DNA from: Mesostigma viride
Lineage: Eukaryota > Streptophyta > Mesostigmatophyceae > Mesostigmatales > Mesostigmataceae
Length of the DNA stretch: 64,000 nucleotides
Assembly: GCA_009746045.1 (NCBI GenBank)
Contig: RPFO01000144.1
Span: 109,267-173,266 of the forward strand
Direction of reading: 5' to 3'
Position 1 is the stretch's first letter. The number at the start of each line of letters is the position of its first letter. The position numbers were made by a program, and so were the translations under genes. This document shows positions 1 through 9,042 of the stretch, piece after piece. The notes below the pieces were generated by a model. The model searched no databases. It worked only from the letters and a program-made list of their open reading frames with translations, and was not told where the DNA came from.

Positions 1-2700
1 TGCTACGACAAGCTGCTAGCGTGGAAACACCTGCGCCCCTACTATGACGGGCTGGGGCCGCCAGACCCACCCGCTGAGGAAGGTGTTAGGGACCCCAGTG
101 TGCAGGCTGGGGGTGAGGCGGGGGATCCCGGGGCTGCAGGGGGGGTGAGGGAGGGGGGTGGGCCTGATCAACCTACTCGCTCCCTTTCGCCGGAAGCTGG
201 GTTGCCACCTTCCAAGGGCGGTCCCGCTAGCGTGGGGTCGGGCGGTTCGGGGGTTGCCCCAGCCGTTGACGACCAGGAGAAGCAGCGCGCCGCGGTACTA
301 GCCCGCCTAGTGGAGCGCCTGCAGGAAGCTCGACGCGCTGCCACGGTGGGCGAGCAGCGGCAGTTGGGGGGCAACATCTCGCGGGCCGGCAAGGAGCGGG
401 TGGCCGAAGGTGGGATGGTACCACGGTCCGGTGAGGCGGGTGAGCCAGCCGAAGGTGGGGTTGCACGGGCCGGCGATGCTGGGGCATTGACCGCAGGTGC
501 GGGGCAGCAGGCTGGTGGCGTTGGCGGGTTGGCCGACGCGGGGCCTATATTGCCGAGTGAGGGCGACAGCCCCATGGACGACAGCGAGGCTGTCGAGGAG
601 AGAGGTGAGCCAGGTGAGCTGGTGGCTGCGGTCTCTAAGCTTGCCAACTGGTATTCGGACGGGCTGGGTAGTTGTCGATTGGAAGTGGACACTGACGCGG
701 TGGTGTGCTTGCTGGGTGAGGGAGTAGCCAGGCATCTGCCGTGCACTGCGTCCAGGTGGAGGTATGTGGAGGACTTCTCCGGGTTAGTGAGGATGCCGGT
801 GCGGGGTGAGGTAATGCTGACGATCTTGGGGAGAGAGACGCCGTTTTGCGTGCTCGAGGGGTATGATGGACCCGCCATTTTGGGACTTCCTTTCCTGGAC
901 CATCCTGATGTGCGGATTCAGAGCTCATTGCTAACCCGAGTAGGTCACGGGTCGATAGAGCTACAGTCTTACAAGTCAGTCGAGCCTCTCAGTCGCATTT
1001 GCAGCACAGTGGCTAGGCTAGCAGCACTGTCGGGTACGGAGGGTGTAGCGTGGGGCGCTGATCTCCCGCCAGCTGCTGACCTGGTTATGCCTGCATTACT
1101 GCATCCCAACAGCCTAGGAATCACTGAGAGGGACATAGCCGCACATTCCCCGATCACATTCCCTGAGCTTGTACTGCAGATGTCAACGCCTAGTGGGTTC
1201 TCGAGCTGGTGGTGTGCATTCCGTAAGGCACTTGAGGAGTGGCAGGGCTACGGGGTGTATGAACCGCTTGACACGGTGCCGAAGGGGGCTAGGGTGCTTC
1301 CGCTGAAGATGGTGCTGTCCCACAAGGTGAAGGCAGGTGTGGAGATCTGCTACGTGAGGCCGGTATCACAAGAGTTTGCAGGTACTAGCCCGCTGGCCAA
1401 GGAGGAGCTCTACACCCCAGGGATGGCATGGGACACGTTCAGGATGGTTAGCATGATTTTTCTTAGCTTTCTGGACGAAGGCAAGGACTACGCGTGTGCG
1501 TCCATTGATGTCAAGCGCGCATTCCCTAACTCTAGCGAGGAAGTGGCGCAAGAGGTGTGGGAGGGTACTCCGCCTCTAGTGGTGCAGACGCCGCCGTTCT
1601 GGAAGGAGGTGGTCACGTCTGAGTTCATGGGTCTGTGCAAGGCTATAGAGGGTCTGCAGAGCGCGTCGATTGTTTGGAGGATAACCCTCATGCGTGCGTT
1701 GGGTGAGATCGCAGAGTTTGAGGTATCTCCCTACGACCCATCGTTGTTCGTGGCGCGGATGCCGTCTGGTCCTATGTTTGTACAACTGCATGGGGATGAC
1801 CTGCGTGTCATTGCTTCGCGGTCAGCCTTGCATGCATTCTATGCTGACATTGGGCGGCGGTTCCCAGTGGGTGAGTTGCAGCAATTGGGGCCGCAGACGC
1901 CACGGGTGTTTTGCGGGGTGGTGCAAACCCTGCGGGTGGTGTCGGGTAAGCACCGGATGCACTTGGGTATTCCTGACAAGTACAGGGAGGAGCTCATGCG
2001 CGATGTGGAGGAGTTGTGCGCCAAGGGTTTGTGGAGCAGATTGCGTGGCAAGCTCGGCTGGATGGCAGCGGTGTGTGGGCCTGACCTGCTGGTGTTAAGT
2101 AGGACTGTGGATGAGGTGTTGGCTCTCGTTTCTCCGTCTGTGATCAAGCAGTATGTTGCTGAGAGCCAGGGTGTAGTACTTTCTGGTTTGTCTCTTTCTC
2201 AGCCGATTGTGTTGCATTGCTTTGCTGACACGTCTGGCGAGGGCAGGGAGCTCACCAAGACGAGAGCTCGCATGGGCGGCTTGTTTGTGCTCTCCAACCC
2301 CAAGGGCAATGGTTCGCTCTGTGGGTGGTACTCTAGGTTGTGCCGCAGGGTGGCAGTTGGATCGGATACCAATGAGTGTCGCGGGGTGTGTGAGTGCATC
2401 AAGGCGTCCCTGTATCTAGAGCAATTTCTGCGCTGGATGGGCAAGTGGCTGGATGCTCGTTTGGTACTGACCACGACTGTGCATACCGACAGTCAGCCGC
2501 TTGTGAGTTTCATTCTCAACAGCCTGTCCAGGACGCGCGACCTGGATTTCCTACTACTCAAGGAGCTGTCATACGCAGTGAGCGTGCTTCATCTACCTGG
2601 GAAGCTCAACCCGGCTGATGCGCTGACCAAGCTGTTCGCTGGGGCGCGCGACCAGTATCGCCTCCTGCGGATGGTCATGGGGGGCTCTCAGTTACGTTAA
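1..2700 (+). CDS. Element A pol, 3' part: integrase C-terminus, aspartic protease, reverse transcriptase, RNase H
   Basis: The frame is open from base 1 and its true start lies outside the window. Domains in order: the end of the integrase SH3-like tail; a 170-residue Gly/Ala-rich linker; a retropepsin-like protease with LEVDTDAVV (Asp at 688) and AILGLPFL (about 874-897); a Copia-type RT (RVT_2) with IDVKRAF (1504-1524) and HGDD (1789-1800) where YxDD is expected; and an RNase H with Asp residues near 2227 and 2488 and the ADALTKLF end typical of Copia. Protease therefore lies after integrase. The stop TAA (2698-2700) is supplied by the inserted palindrome. Removing the insert and one CTCTC repeat keeps the frame open to TAG at 3551, so the natural protein was about 12 residues longer past the break. 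The RT replicates the element's RNA in cytoplasmic particles in known relatives; whether this copy is active is unknown. Confidence 0.9.
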   Translation, partial: CYDKLLAWKHLRPYYDGLGPPDPPAEEGVRDPSVQAGGEAGDPGAAGGVREGGGPDQPTRSLSPEAGLPPSKGGPASVGSGGSGVAPAVDDQEKQRAAVLARLVERLQEARRAATVGEQRQLGGNISRAGKERVAEGGMVPRSGEAGEPAEGGVARAGDAGALTAGAGQQAGGVGGLADAGPILPSEGDSPMDDSEAVEERGEPGELVAAVSKLANWYSDGLGSCRLEVDTDAVVCLLGEGVARHLPCTASRWRYVEDFSGLVRMPVRGEVMLTILGRETPFCVLEGYDGPAILGLPFLDHPDVRIQSSLLTRVGHGSIELQSYKSVEPLSRICSTVARLAALSGTEGVAWGADLPPAADLVMPALLHPNSLGITERDIAAHSPITFPELVLQMSTPSGFSSWWCAFRKALEEWQGYGVYEPLDTVPKGARVLPLKMVLSHKVKAGVEICYVRPVSQEFAGTSPLAKEELYTPGMAWDTFRMVSMIFLSFLDEGKDYACASIDVKRAFPNSSEEVAQEVWEGTPPLVVQTPPFWKEVVTSEFMGLCKAIEGLQSASIVWRITLMRALGEIAEFEVSPYDPSLFVARMPSGPMFVQLHGDDLRVIASRSALHAFYADIGRRFPVGELQQLGPQTPRVFCGVVQTLRVVSGKHRMHLGIPDKYREELMRDVEELCAKGLWSRLRGKLGWMAAVCGPDLLVLSRTVDEVLALVSPSVIKQYVAESQGVVLSGLSLSQPIVLHCFADTSGEGRELTKTRARMGGLFVLSNPKGNGSLCGWYSRLCRRVAVGSDTNECRGVCECIKASLYLEQFLRWMGKWLDARLVLTTTVHTDSQPLVSFILNSLSRTRDLDFLLLKELSYAVSVLHLPGKLNPADALTKLFAGARDQYRLLRMVMGGSQLR

Positions 2701-3510
2701 ATAGTGCCGGAACCTTTTGCCGCCTGAGGCAAATCGGTCCGTAACACTATTTTGCCCGGAATAACCACTTCCGAGCACCCAAGTTAATTCGGCCGAATTA
2801 ACTTGGGTGCTCGGAAGTGGTTATTCCGGGCAAAATAGTGTTACGGACCGATTTGCCTCAGGCGGCAAAAGGTTCCGGCACTATTTAACGTAACTAAAAC
2901 CTGGCCTCGTGGAGGGGGGACGAAGAGCCCGAGACATCCGCCTAGGCCGCTGAGCACGCACCACTAAATGCGCCGGAGCTGCCTCAGTGAGGATTCGAAC
3001 CCCTGACCTCCAAGGTGCACAGGTTTTAGTTACGTTAAATAGTGACGGAACCTTTCCGAGCACCCAAGTTAATTCGGCCGAATTAACTTGGGTGCTCGGA
3101 AGTGGTTATTCCGGGCAAAATAGTGTTCCGGCCCGATTTGCCTCAGTGGGCAAAAGGTTCCGGCACTGTTTAACCTAACTAAAACCTGTGCAACTTGGAG
3201 GTCAGGGGTTCGGATCCGGACAGCTCCGGCGCATTTAGTGGTGCGTGCTCAGTGGCCTAGGCGGATGTCTCATATTCAACCCACCCTCCACGAGGCCAGG
3301 TTTTAGTTAGGTTAAACAGTGCCGGAACCTTTTGCCCACTGAGGCAAATCGGGCCGGAACACTATTTTGCCCGGAATAACCACTTCCGAGCACCCAAGTT
3401 AATTCGGCCGAATTAACTTGGGTGCTCGGAAGTGGTTATTCCGGGCAAAATAGTGTTCCGGCCCGATTTGCCTCAGTGGGCAAAAGGTTCCGGCACTGTT
3501 TAACCTAACT
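2690..3510. mobile_element. Palindromic element, block 1 (P-S2-P'-S1'-P)
   Basis: Three palindromes, 2690-2895 (206 bp, perfect), 3028-3180 (left arm partly deleted) and 3305-3510 (206 bp, perfect), are separated by two oppositely oriented spacers of about 125-130 bp (2896-3027 and 3181-3304). The ends are AGTTACG...CCTAACT. The block is flanked by CTCTC at 2685-2689 and 3511-3515, a 5-bp target duplication. It interrupts the last codons of element A pol. There is no coding capacity, so the element must be moved in trans. Confidence 0.9.
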
Positions 3511-4027
3511 CTCTCTCGGGGATCTGCAAGGACTGCTGGAGGGTTTGATGTAGATCTGGGCAATGGACCATGTGGCATGAGAATTTCAGGCTGGCAGGCG
3601 TTGGGACGCATTACATGTGGGCTGGGAATGACCCCTGGATCGAGCCCATCTCAGGATGACCCAGTACGGTTGGATAACTCTATCTTGGTGGGGATGTACC
3701 TGATGGGATGGTCCTGGGTTGAGGACCTGATCGGAGGCGGGGACTGTGGTTGGTGATGTGTGAAAGTCCGTGGGTTCAGGGTGTGGTTGGTGTTGGAGCC
3801 GAGGGTGGTCTTTTGATCAGTCTTGTATTCTCGCTTGCTTACTTGACTTACTGACAGATGCTGGTTGTACTACCAGGGCGTGAATGGGCGCCAAGTGAGG
3901 GGTGCGGACTCCCCTAGTACATAGCGTCCTGTGTTAGTGCTTCCTGGTGAGGTGTCTGTCGGTTACTCTCGAGCTGAGTGAGATAATGATTGGTGGGATG
4001 TGTGACTGCTCGGGAAAAAGCGGCTGG
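3511..4027 (+). other. Element A 3' untranslated region
   Basis: It holds the displaced original pol end (in-frame TAG at 3551-3553 once the palindrome is removed) and about 470 bp of noncoding sequence, ending in a purine-rich tract just before the LTR. No other gene was seen. Confidence 0.7.
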
Positions 4028-4610
4028 TGTTATATTATAGGTTTCAGCTCGCAGTCACATGGAAATAATTAATGATTGTGTGCCGGTACTTAGCCATTTT
4101 GTGGTTCGAGGCGTTCGGGTTAATTCGGCGCATTGGGACTTAGCCGTTTTGAGGTTCGGCTGAATTTTGGCTTGTGTGATCCACAACGATTTAAGTTACG
4201 CTGTGTGCGTTATGCCTCGTGAGTTACGCCCTAGACTTTGGCTGTGAGGCACTGGTCCGGTACTGAGGTGCGGACTAGGATTCTGGGTACTGCCGGCTGG
4301 CGTGACAAGTGGCGAGATACTGGTGTGTGTCGATTGGTCGGTACTCGGCTGGTGTGTTGTAACGGAGATGTGTAACGGAGATGCGTTCCCAGGCTTGCGT
4401 CGGTGCCTAGCGCTGCAGGCTAGCCTAGCCGCCTGACAGACGATGATGATCCAAAAGCCAGCATTGTGTTGCGGCGGTCCAACGGTTGTTGCTGCTATGC
4501 TGGCAATGGCTATGGTTGCGCTGGTAAATTAAGCTGGGGGCTTGGCTCTGAGTTTGTAACCTGATTACCGTAAAATTATCATTTAATAAAATTCGAACTC
4601 GATTTTAACA
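4028..4610 (+). repeat. Element A 3' LTR (583 bp)
   Basis: It starts TGTTATATTATAGG and ends CTCGATTTTAACA. By eye it is the same as the 5' LTR at 49811-50393, so the insertion is recent. An AATAAA-like stretch (TTTAATAAAATTC) near the end could be the poly(A) signal. Confidence 0.95.
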
Positions 4611-6719
4611 GCGGCTGCACACACACGTACACACACCGCGCACGCAAGGGACGGCTGCACACACACGTACATACACCGCGCACGCAAGGGGCAACGGCAC
4701 TCACATGTACATACACCATGCACGCAAGGGGCGGCTGCACACACACGTACACACACCATGCACGCAAGGAGCGACTTCACGCACAGGTACACACACCATG
4801 CACGCAAGGTTCGGCTGCACACACATGTACATCCACCGCGCACGCAAGGGGCGAGTGCAAACACATGTACATACACCATGCACGCAAGGGGCGGCTGCAC
4901 ACACATGTACATCCACCGCGCACGCAAGGGGCGAGTGCACACACACGTACACACACCGCGCACGCAAGGGGCGGCTGCACACACACGTACACACACCATG
5001 CACGCAATTGCCGGCATGCACACACACGTACATCCACCGCGCACGCAAGGGGCAACTGCACACACATGTACACACACCGCGCACGCTTGGGGCAGCTGCA
5101 CTCACATGTACACACACCGCGCACGCAAGGGCCGGCTGCACACACACGTACATACACCGCGCACGCAAGGGGCAACTGCACACACATGTACACACACCGC
5201 GCACGCAAGGGGCAACTGCACACACACGTACACACACCGCGCACGCTTGGGGCGGCTGCACACACACGTACCTACACCGCGCACGCAAGGGGCGGCTGCA
5301 CACACACGTACATCCACCGCGCACGCAAGGGGCAACTGCACACACATGTACACACACCGCGCACGCTTGGGGCAGCTGCACTCACATGTACACACACCGC
5401 GCACGCAAGGGCCGGCTGCACACACACGTACATCCACCGCGCACGCAAGGGGCAACTGCACACACACCTACATACACCGCGCACGCAAGGGGCGGCTTCA
5501 CACACACGTACACACACCGCGCACGCAAGGGGCAACTGCACACACATGTACACACACCGCGCACGCTTGGGGCGGCTGCACACACACGTACCTACACCGC
5601 GCACGCAAGGGGCGGCTGCACACACACGTACATACACCGCGCACGCAAGGGGCAACTGCACACACATGTACATACACCGCGCAACCACGGGGCGGCTGCA
5701 CACACACGTACATACACCGCGCACGCAAGGGGCGGCTGCACACATACGTACCTACACCGCGCACCCAAGGGGCGACTGCACACACATGTACATCCACCGC
5801 GCACGCAAGGGCCGGCTGCACACACACGTACACACACCATGCACGCAAGGGCCGGCTGCACACACACGTACATACACCGCGCACGCAAGGGGCGGCTGCA
5901 CACACACGTACACACACCGCGCACGCAAGGGGCGGCTGCACACACACGTACATACACCATGCACGCAAGGGGCTGCACACACACTTACACACACCATGCA
6001 CGCAAGGGCCGGCATGCACACACACTGGCATACACCGCGCACGCAAGGGGCGGCTGCACCCACATGTACATACACCATGCACGCAAGGACAAGGATTCAC
6101 ACACACGTACACACACCGCGCACGCAAGGGGCGGCTGCACACACACGTACACACACCATGCACGCAATTGCCGGCATGCACACACACGTACATCCACCGC
6201 GCACGCAAGGGGCAACTGCACACACATGTACACACGCTTGGGGCGGCTGCACTCACATGTACACACACCGCGCACGCAAGGGCCGGCTGCACACACACTG
6301 GCATACACCGCGCACGCAAGGGGCGGCTGCACACACACTTACACACACAATGCACGCAATTAGGGGCGACGGCACTCACATGTACATACTGTTGGGCGGC
6401 TGCACTCACATGTACATACACCGCGCATGCAAGGGGCAACTGCACACACACGTACACACACCATGCACGCAAGGGCCGGCATGCACACACACGTACATAC
6501 ACTGCGCACGCAAGGGGCAACTGCACACACACGTACACACACCATGCACGGAAGGGACGGCTGCACTCACATGTACACACACCATGCACGCAAGGGCCGG
6601 CTGCACACACACGTACATACACCATGCACGCAAGGGCCGGCATGCACACACACGTACATACACTGCGCACGCAAGGGGCAACTGCACACACACGTACACA
6701 CACCATGCACGGAAGGGAC
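4611..6719. repeat. 40-bp minisatellite array 1 (about 53 units)
   Basis: Head-to-tail 40-bp units, made from a small set of interchangeable blocks: GCGGCTGC, GCAACTGC, CCGGCTGC, GCGAGTGC or CCGGCATGC; then CACACACGTACAT/CAC variants; then CCGCGCACGC or CCATGCACGC; then AAGGG. The unit has no stop codon in any of six frames, which explains overlapping long ORFs on both strands. These are not genes. Confidence 0.97.
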
Positions 6720-7593
6720 AGTTACGTTAAATAGTGCCGGAACCTTTTGCCGCCTGAGGCAAATCGGGCCGGAACACTATTTTGCCCGGAATAACCACTT
6801 CCGAGCACCCAAGTTAATTCGGCCGAATTAACTTGGGTGCTCGGAAGTGGTTATTCCGGGCAAAATAGTGTTCCGGCCCGATTTGCCTCAGGCGGCAAAA
6901 GGTTCCGGCACTATTTAACGTAACTAAAACCTGGCCTCGTGGAGGGTGGGTTGAATATGAGACATCCGCCTAGGCCACTGAGCACGCACCACTAAATGCG
7001 CCGGAGCTGTCCGGATTCGAACCCCTGACCTCCAAGGTGCACAGGTTTTAGTTACGTTAAATAGTGCCGGAACCTTTTGCCGCCTGAGGCAAATCGGGCC
7101 GGAACACTATTTTACCCGGAATAACCACTTCCGAGCACCCAAGTTAATTCGGCCGAATTAACTTGGGTGCTCGGAAGTGGTTATTCCGGGCAAAATAGTG
7201 TTCCGGCCCGATTTGCCTCAGGCGGCAAAAGGTTCCGGCACTATTTAACGTAACTAAAACCCGTGCACCTTGGAGGTCAGAGGTTCGAATCCTCACTGAG
7301 GCAGCTCCGGCGCATTTAGTGGTGCGTGCTCAGCGGCCTAGGCGGATGTCTCGGGCTCTTCGTCCCCCCTCCACGAGGCCAGGTTTTAGTTACGTTAAAT
7401 AGTGTCGGAACCTTTTGCCGCCTGAGGCAAATCGGTCCGTAACACTATTTTGCCCGGAATAACCACTTCCGAGCACCCAAGTTAATTCGGCCGAATTAAC
7501 TTGGGTGCTCGGAAGTGGTTATTCCGGGCAAAATAGTGTTACGGACCGATTTGCCTCAGGCGGCAAAAGGTTCCGACACTATTTAACGTAACT
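6720..7593. mobile_element. Palindromic element, block 2 (P-S1-P-S2'-P)
   Basis: 206-bp palindromes lie at 6720-6925 (perfect), 7050-7255 (one arm mismatch, TTTACCC against GGGCAAA) and 7388-7593 (perfect). Spacer S1 (6926-7049) and inverted spacer S2' (7256-7387) lie between them. The flanking 5-bp direct repeat is GGGAC at 6715-6719 and 7594-7598. The paralogous array at about 10261-10285 has the unoccupied site with one GGGAC (10269-10273), which confirms insertion and target duplication. Confidence 0.93.
7257..7300 (+). other. tRNA 3'-half-like segment inside the palindromic element spacer
   Basis: The spacer contains GAGGTTCGAATCCTC, a perfect T-arm (7-base loop) and a match to the RNA polymerase III B-box consensus, followed by ACTGAGGCA like an acceptor-stem 3' strand. 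No matching 5' half or A-box was found upstream. The same segment recurs in inverted orientation in the other spacers, for example 8460-8495 on the minus strand. It may be a tRNA-derived relic or a pol III promoter fragment. Confidence 0.5.
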
Positions 7594-8158
7594 GGGACGG
7601 CTGCACTCACATGTACATCCACCGCGCAACCACGGGGCGGCTGCACTCACATGTACATACACCGCGCACGAAAGGGGTGGCTGCACACACACGTACATCC
7701 ACCGCGCACGCAAGGGGCGGCTGCACACACACATACATACACCATGCACGCAAGGGGCGAGTGCAAAAACATGTACATACACCGCGCACGCAAGGGGCAA
7801 CTGCCCACACATGGACATTCACTGCGCACGCAAGGGGAGGCTGCATTAACACGTACATACACCGCGCACGCAAGGGACGGCTGCACACACACGTACACAC
7901 ACCATGCACGCAAGGGCCGGCTGCACACACACGTACATACACCGCGCACGCAAGGGGCGGCTGCACACACACGTACATACACCATGCACGCAAGGGCCGG
8001 CTGCACACACATGTACATCCACCGCGCACGCAAGGGGCGAGTGCACACACACGTACACACACCGCGCACGCAAGGGCCGGCTGCACACACACGTACATCC
8101 ACCGCGCACGCAAGGGGCAACTGCACACACACGTACATACACCGCGCACGCAAGGGGC
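7594..8158. repeat. 40-bp minisatellite array 2 (about 14 units)
   Basis: Same 40-bp family. Its variant order matches 10269-10555 continued at 21058-21314, so it keeps the unoccupied site of element C: one GACGG at 7876-7880. Confidence 0.95.
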
Positions 8159-9042
8159 AGTTACGTTAAATAGTGCCGGAACCTTTTTGCCGCCTGAGGC
8201 AAATCGGGCCGGAACACTATTTTGCCCGGAATAACCACTTCCGAGCACCCAAGTTAATTCGGCCGAATTAACTTGGGTGCTCGGAAGTGGTTATTCCGGG
8301 CAAAATAGTGTTCCGGCCCGATTTGCCTCAGGCGGCAAAAAGGTTCCGGCACTATTTAACGTAACTAAAACCTGGCCTCGTGGAGGGGGGACGAAGAGCC
8401 CGAGACATCCGCCTAGGCCGCTGAGCACGCACCACTAAATGCGCCGGAGCTGCCTCAGTGAGGATTCGAACCCCTGACCTCCAAGGTGCACAGGTTTTAG
8501 TTACGTTAAATAGTGCCGGAACCTTTTGCCGCCTGAGGCAAATCGGGCCGGAACACTATTTTGCCCGGAATAACCACTTCCGAGCACCCAAGTTAATTCG
8601 GCCGAATTAACTTGGGTGCTCGGAAGTGGTTATTCCGGGCAAAATAGTGTTCCGGCCCGATTTGCCTCAGGCGGCAAAAGGTTCCGGCACTATTTAACGT
8701 AACTAAAACCTGTGCACCTTGGAGGTCAGGGGTTCGAATCCTCACTGAGGCAGCTCCGGCGCATTTAGTGGTGCGTGCTCAGCGGCCTAGGCGGATGTCT
8801 CGGGCTCTTCGTCCCCCCTCCACGAGGCCAGGTTTTAGTTACGTTAAATAGTGCCGGAACCTTTTGCCGCCTGAGGCAAATCGGGCCGGAACACTATTTT
8901 GCCCGGAATAACCACTTCCGAGCACCCAAGTTAATTCGGCCGAATTAACTTGGGTGCTCGGAAGTGGTTATTCCGGGCAAAATAGTGTTCCGGCCCGATT
9001 TGCCTCAGGCGGCAAAAGGTTCCGGCACTATTTAACGTAACT
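8159..9042. mobile_element. Palindromic element, block 3 (P-S2-P-S2'-P)
   Basis: Palindromes lie at 8159-8366 (208 bp), 8499-8704 and 8837-9042 (206 bp each), with S2 between the first two and its inverse between the last two, so nearly the whole 884 bp is one palindrome. The first palindrome has one extra T in the left arm and the matching extra A in the right arm. The flanks are GGGGC at 8154-8158 and 9043-9047, a 5-bp target duplication. Confidence 0.93.

Larger units (their letters stand above)
1..4610 (+). mobile_element. Element A, 3' part of a Copia-like LTR retrotransposon (cut by the window edge)
   Basis: The segment holds the end of integrase, then protease, RT and RNase H, a 3' untranslated region and the 3' LTR (4028-4610). 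It is collinear with the complete element at 49811-57435. A palindromic element (2690-3510) is inserted in the last codons of pol. A purine-rich tract (GGGAAAAAGCGGCTGG) ends just before the LTR and can serve as the polypurine tract. The 3' LTR is followed by GCGGC, which also precedes the 5' LTR of the full copy, consistent with a 5-bp target duplication in the minisatellite. Confidence 0.9.

Noticed and set aside
168..878. Minus-strand ORF opposite element A pol
   Set aside because: Shadow of the pol frame in a GC-rich linker; no recognised motif.
4611..6719. CRISPR array
   Set aside because: Units are contiguous and all belong to one 40-bp family; there are no unique spacers and no cas genes, and the context is eukaryotic.
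4705..6734. Overlapping 550-670 codon ORFs on the plus strand and Cys-rich ORFs on the minus strand in the minisatellite arrays
   Set aside because: The repeat unit lacks stops in all six frames, so ORFs follow from composition. There is no start context, domain or codon bias.
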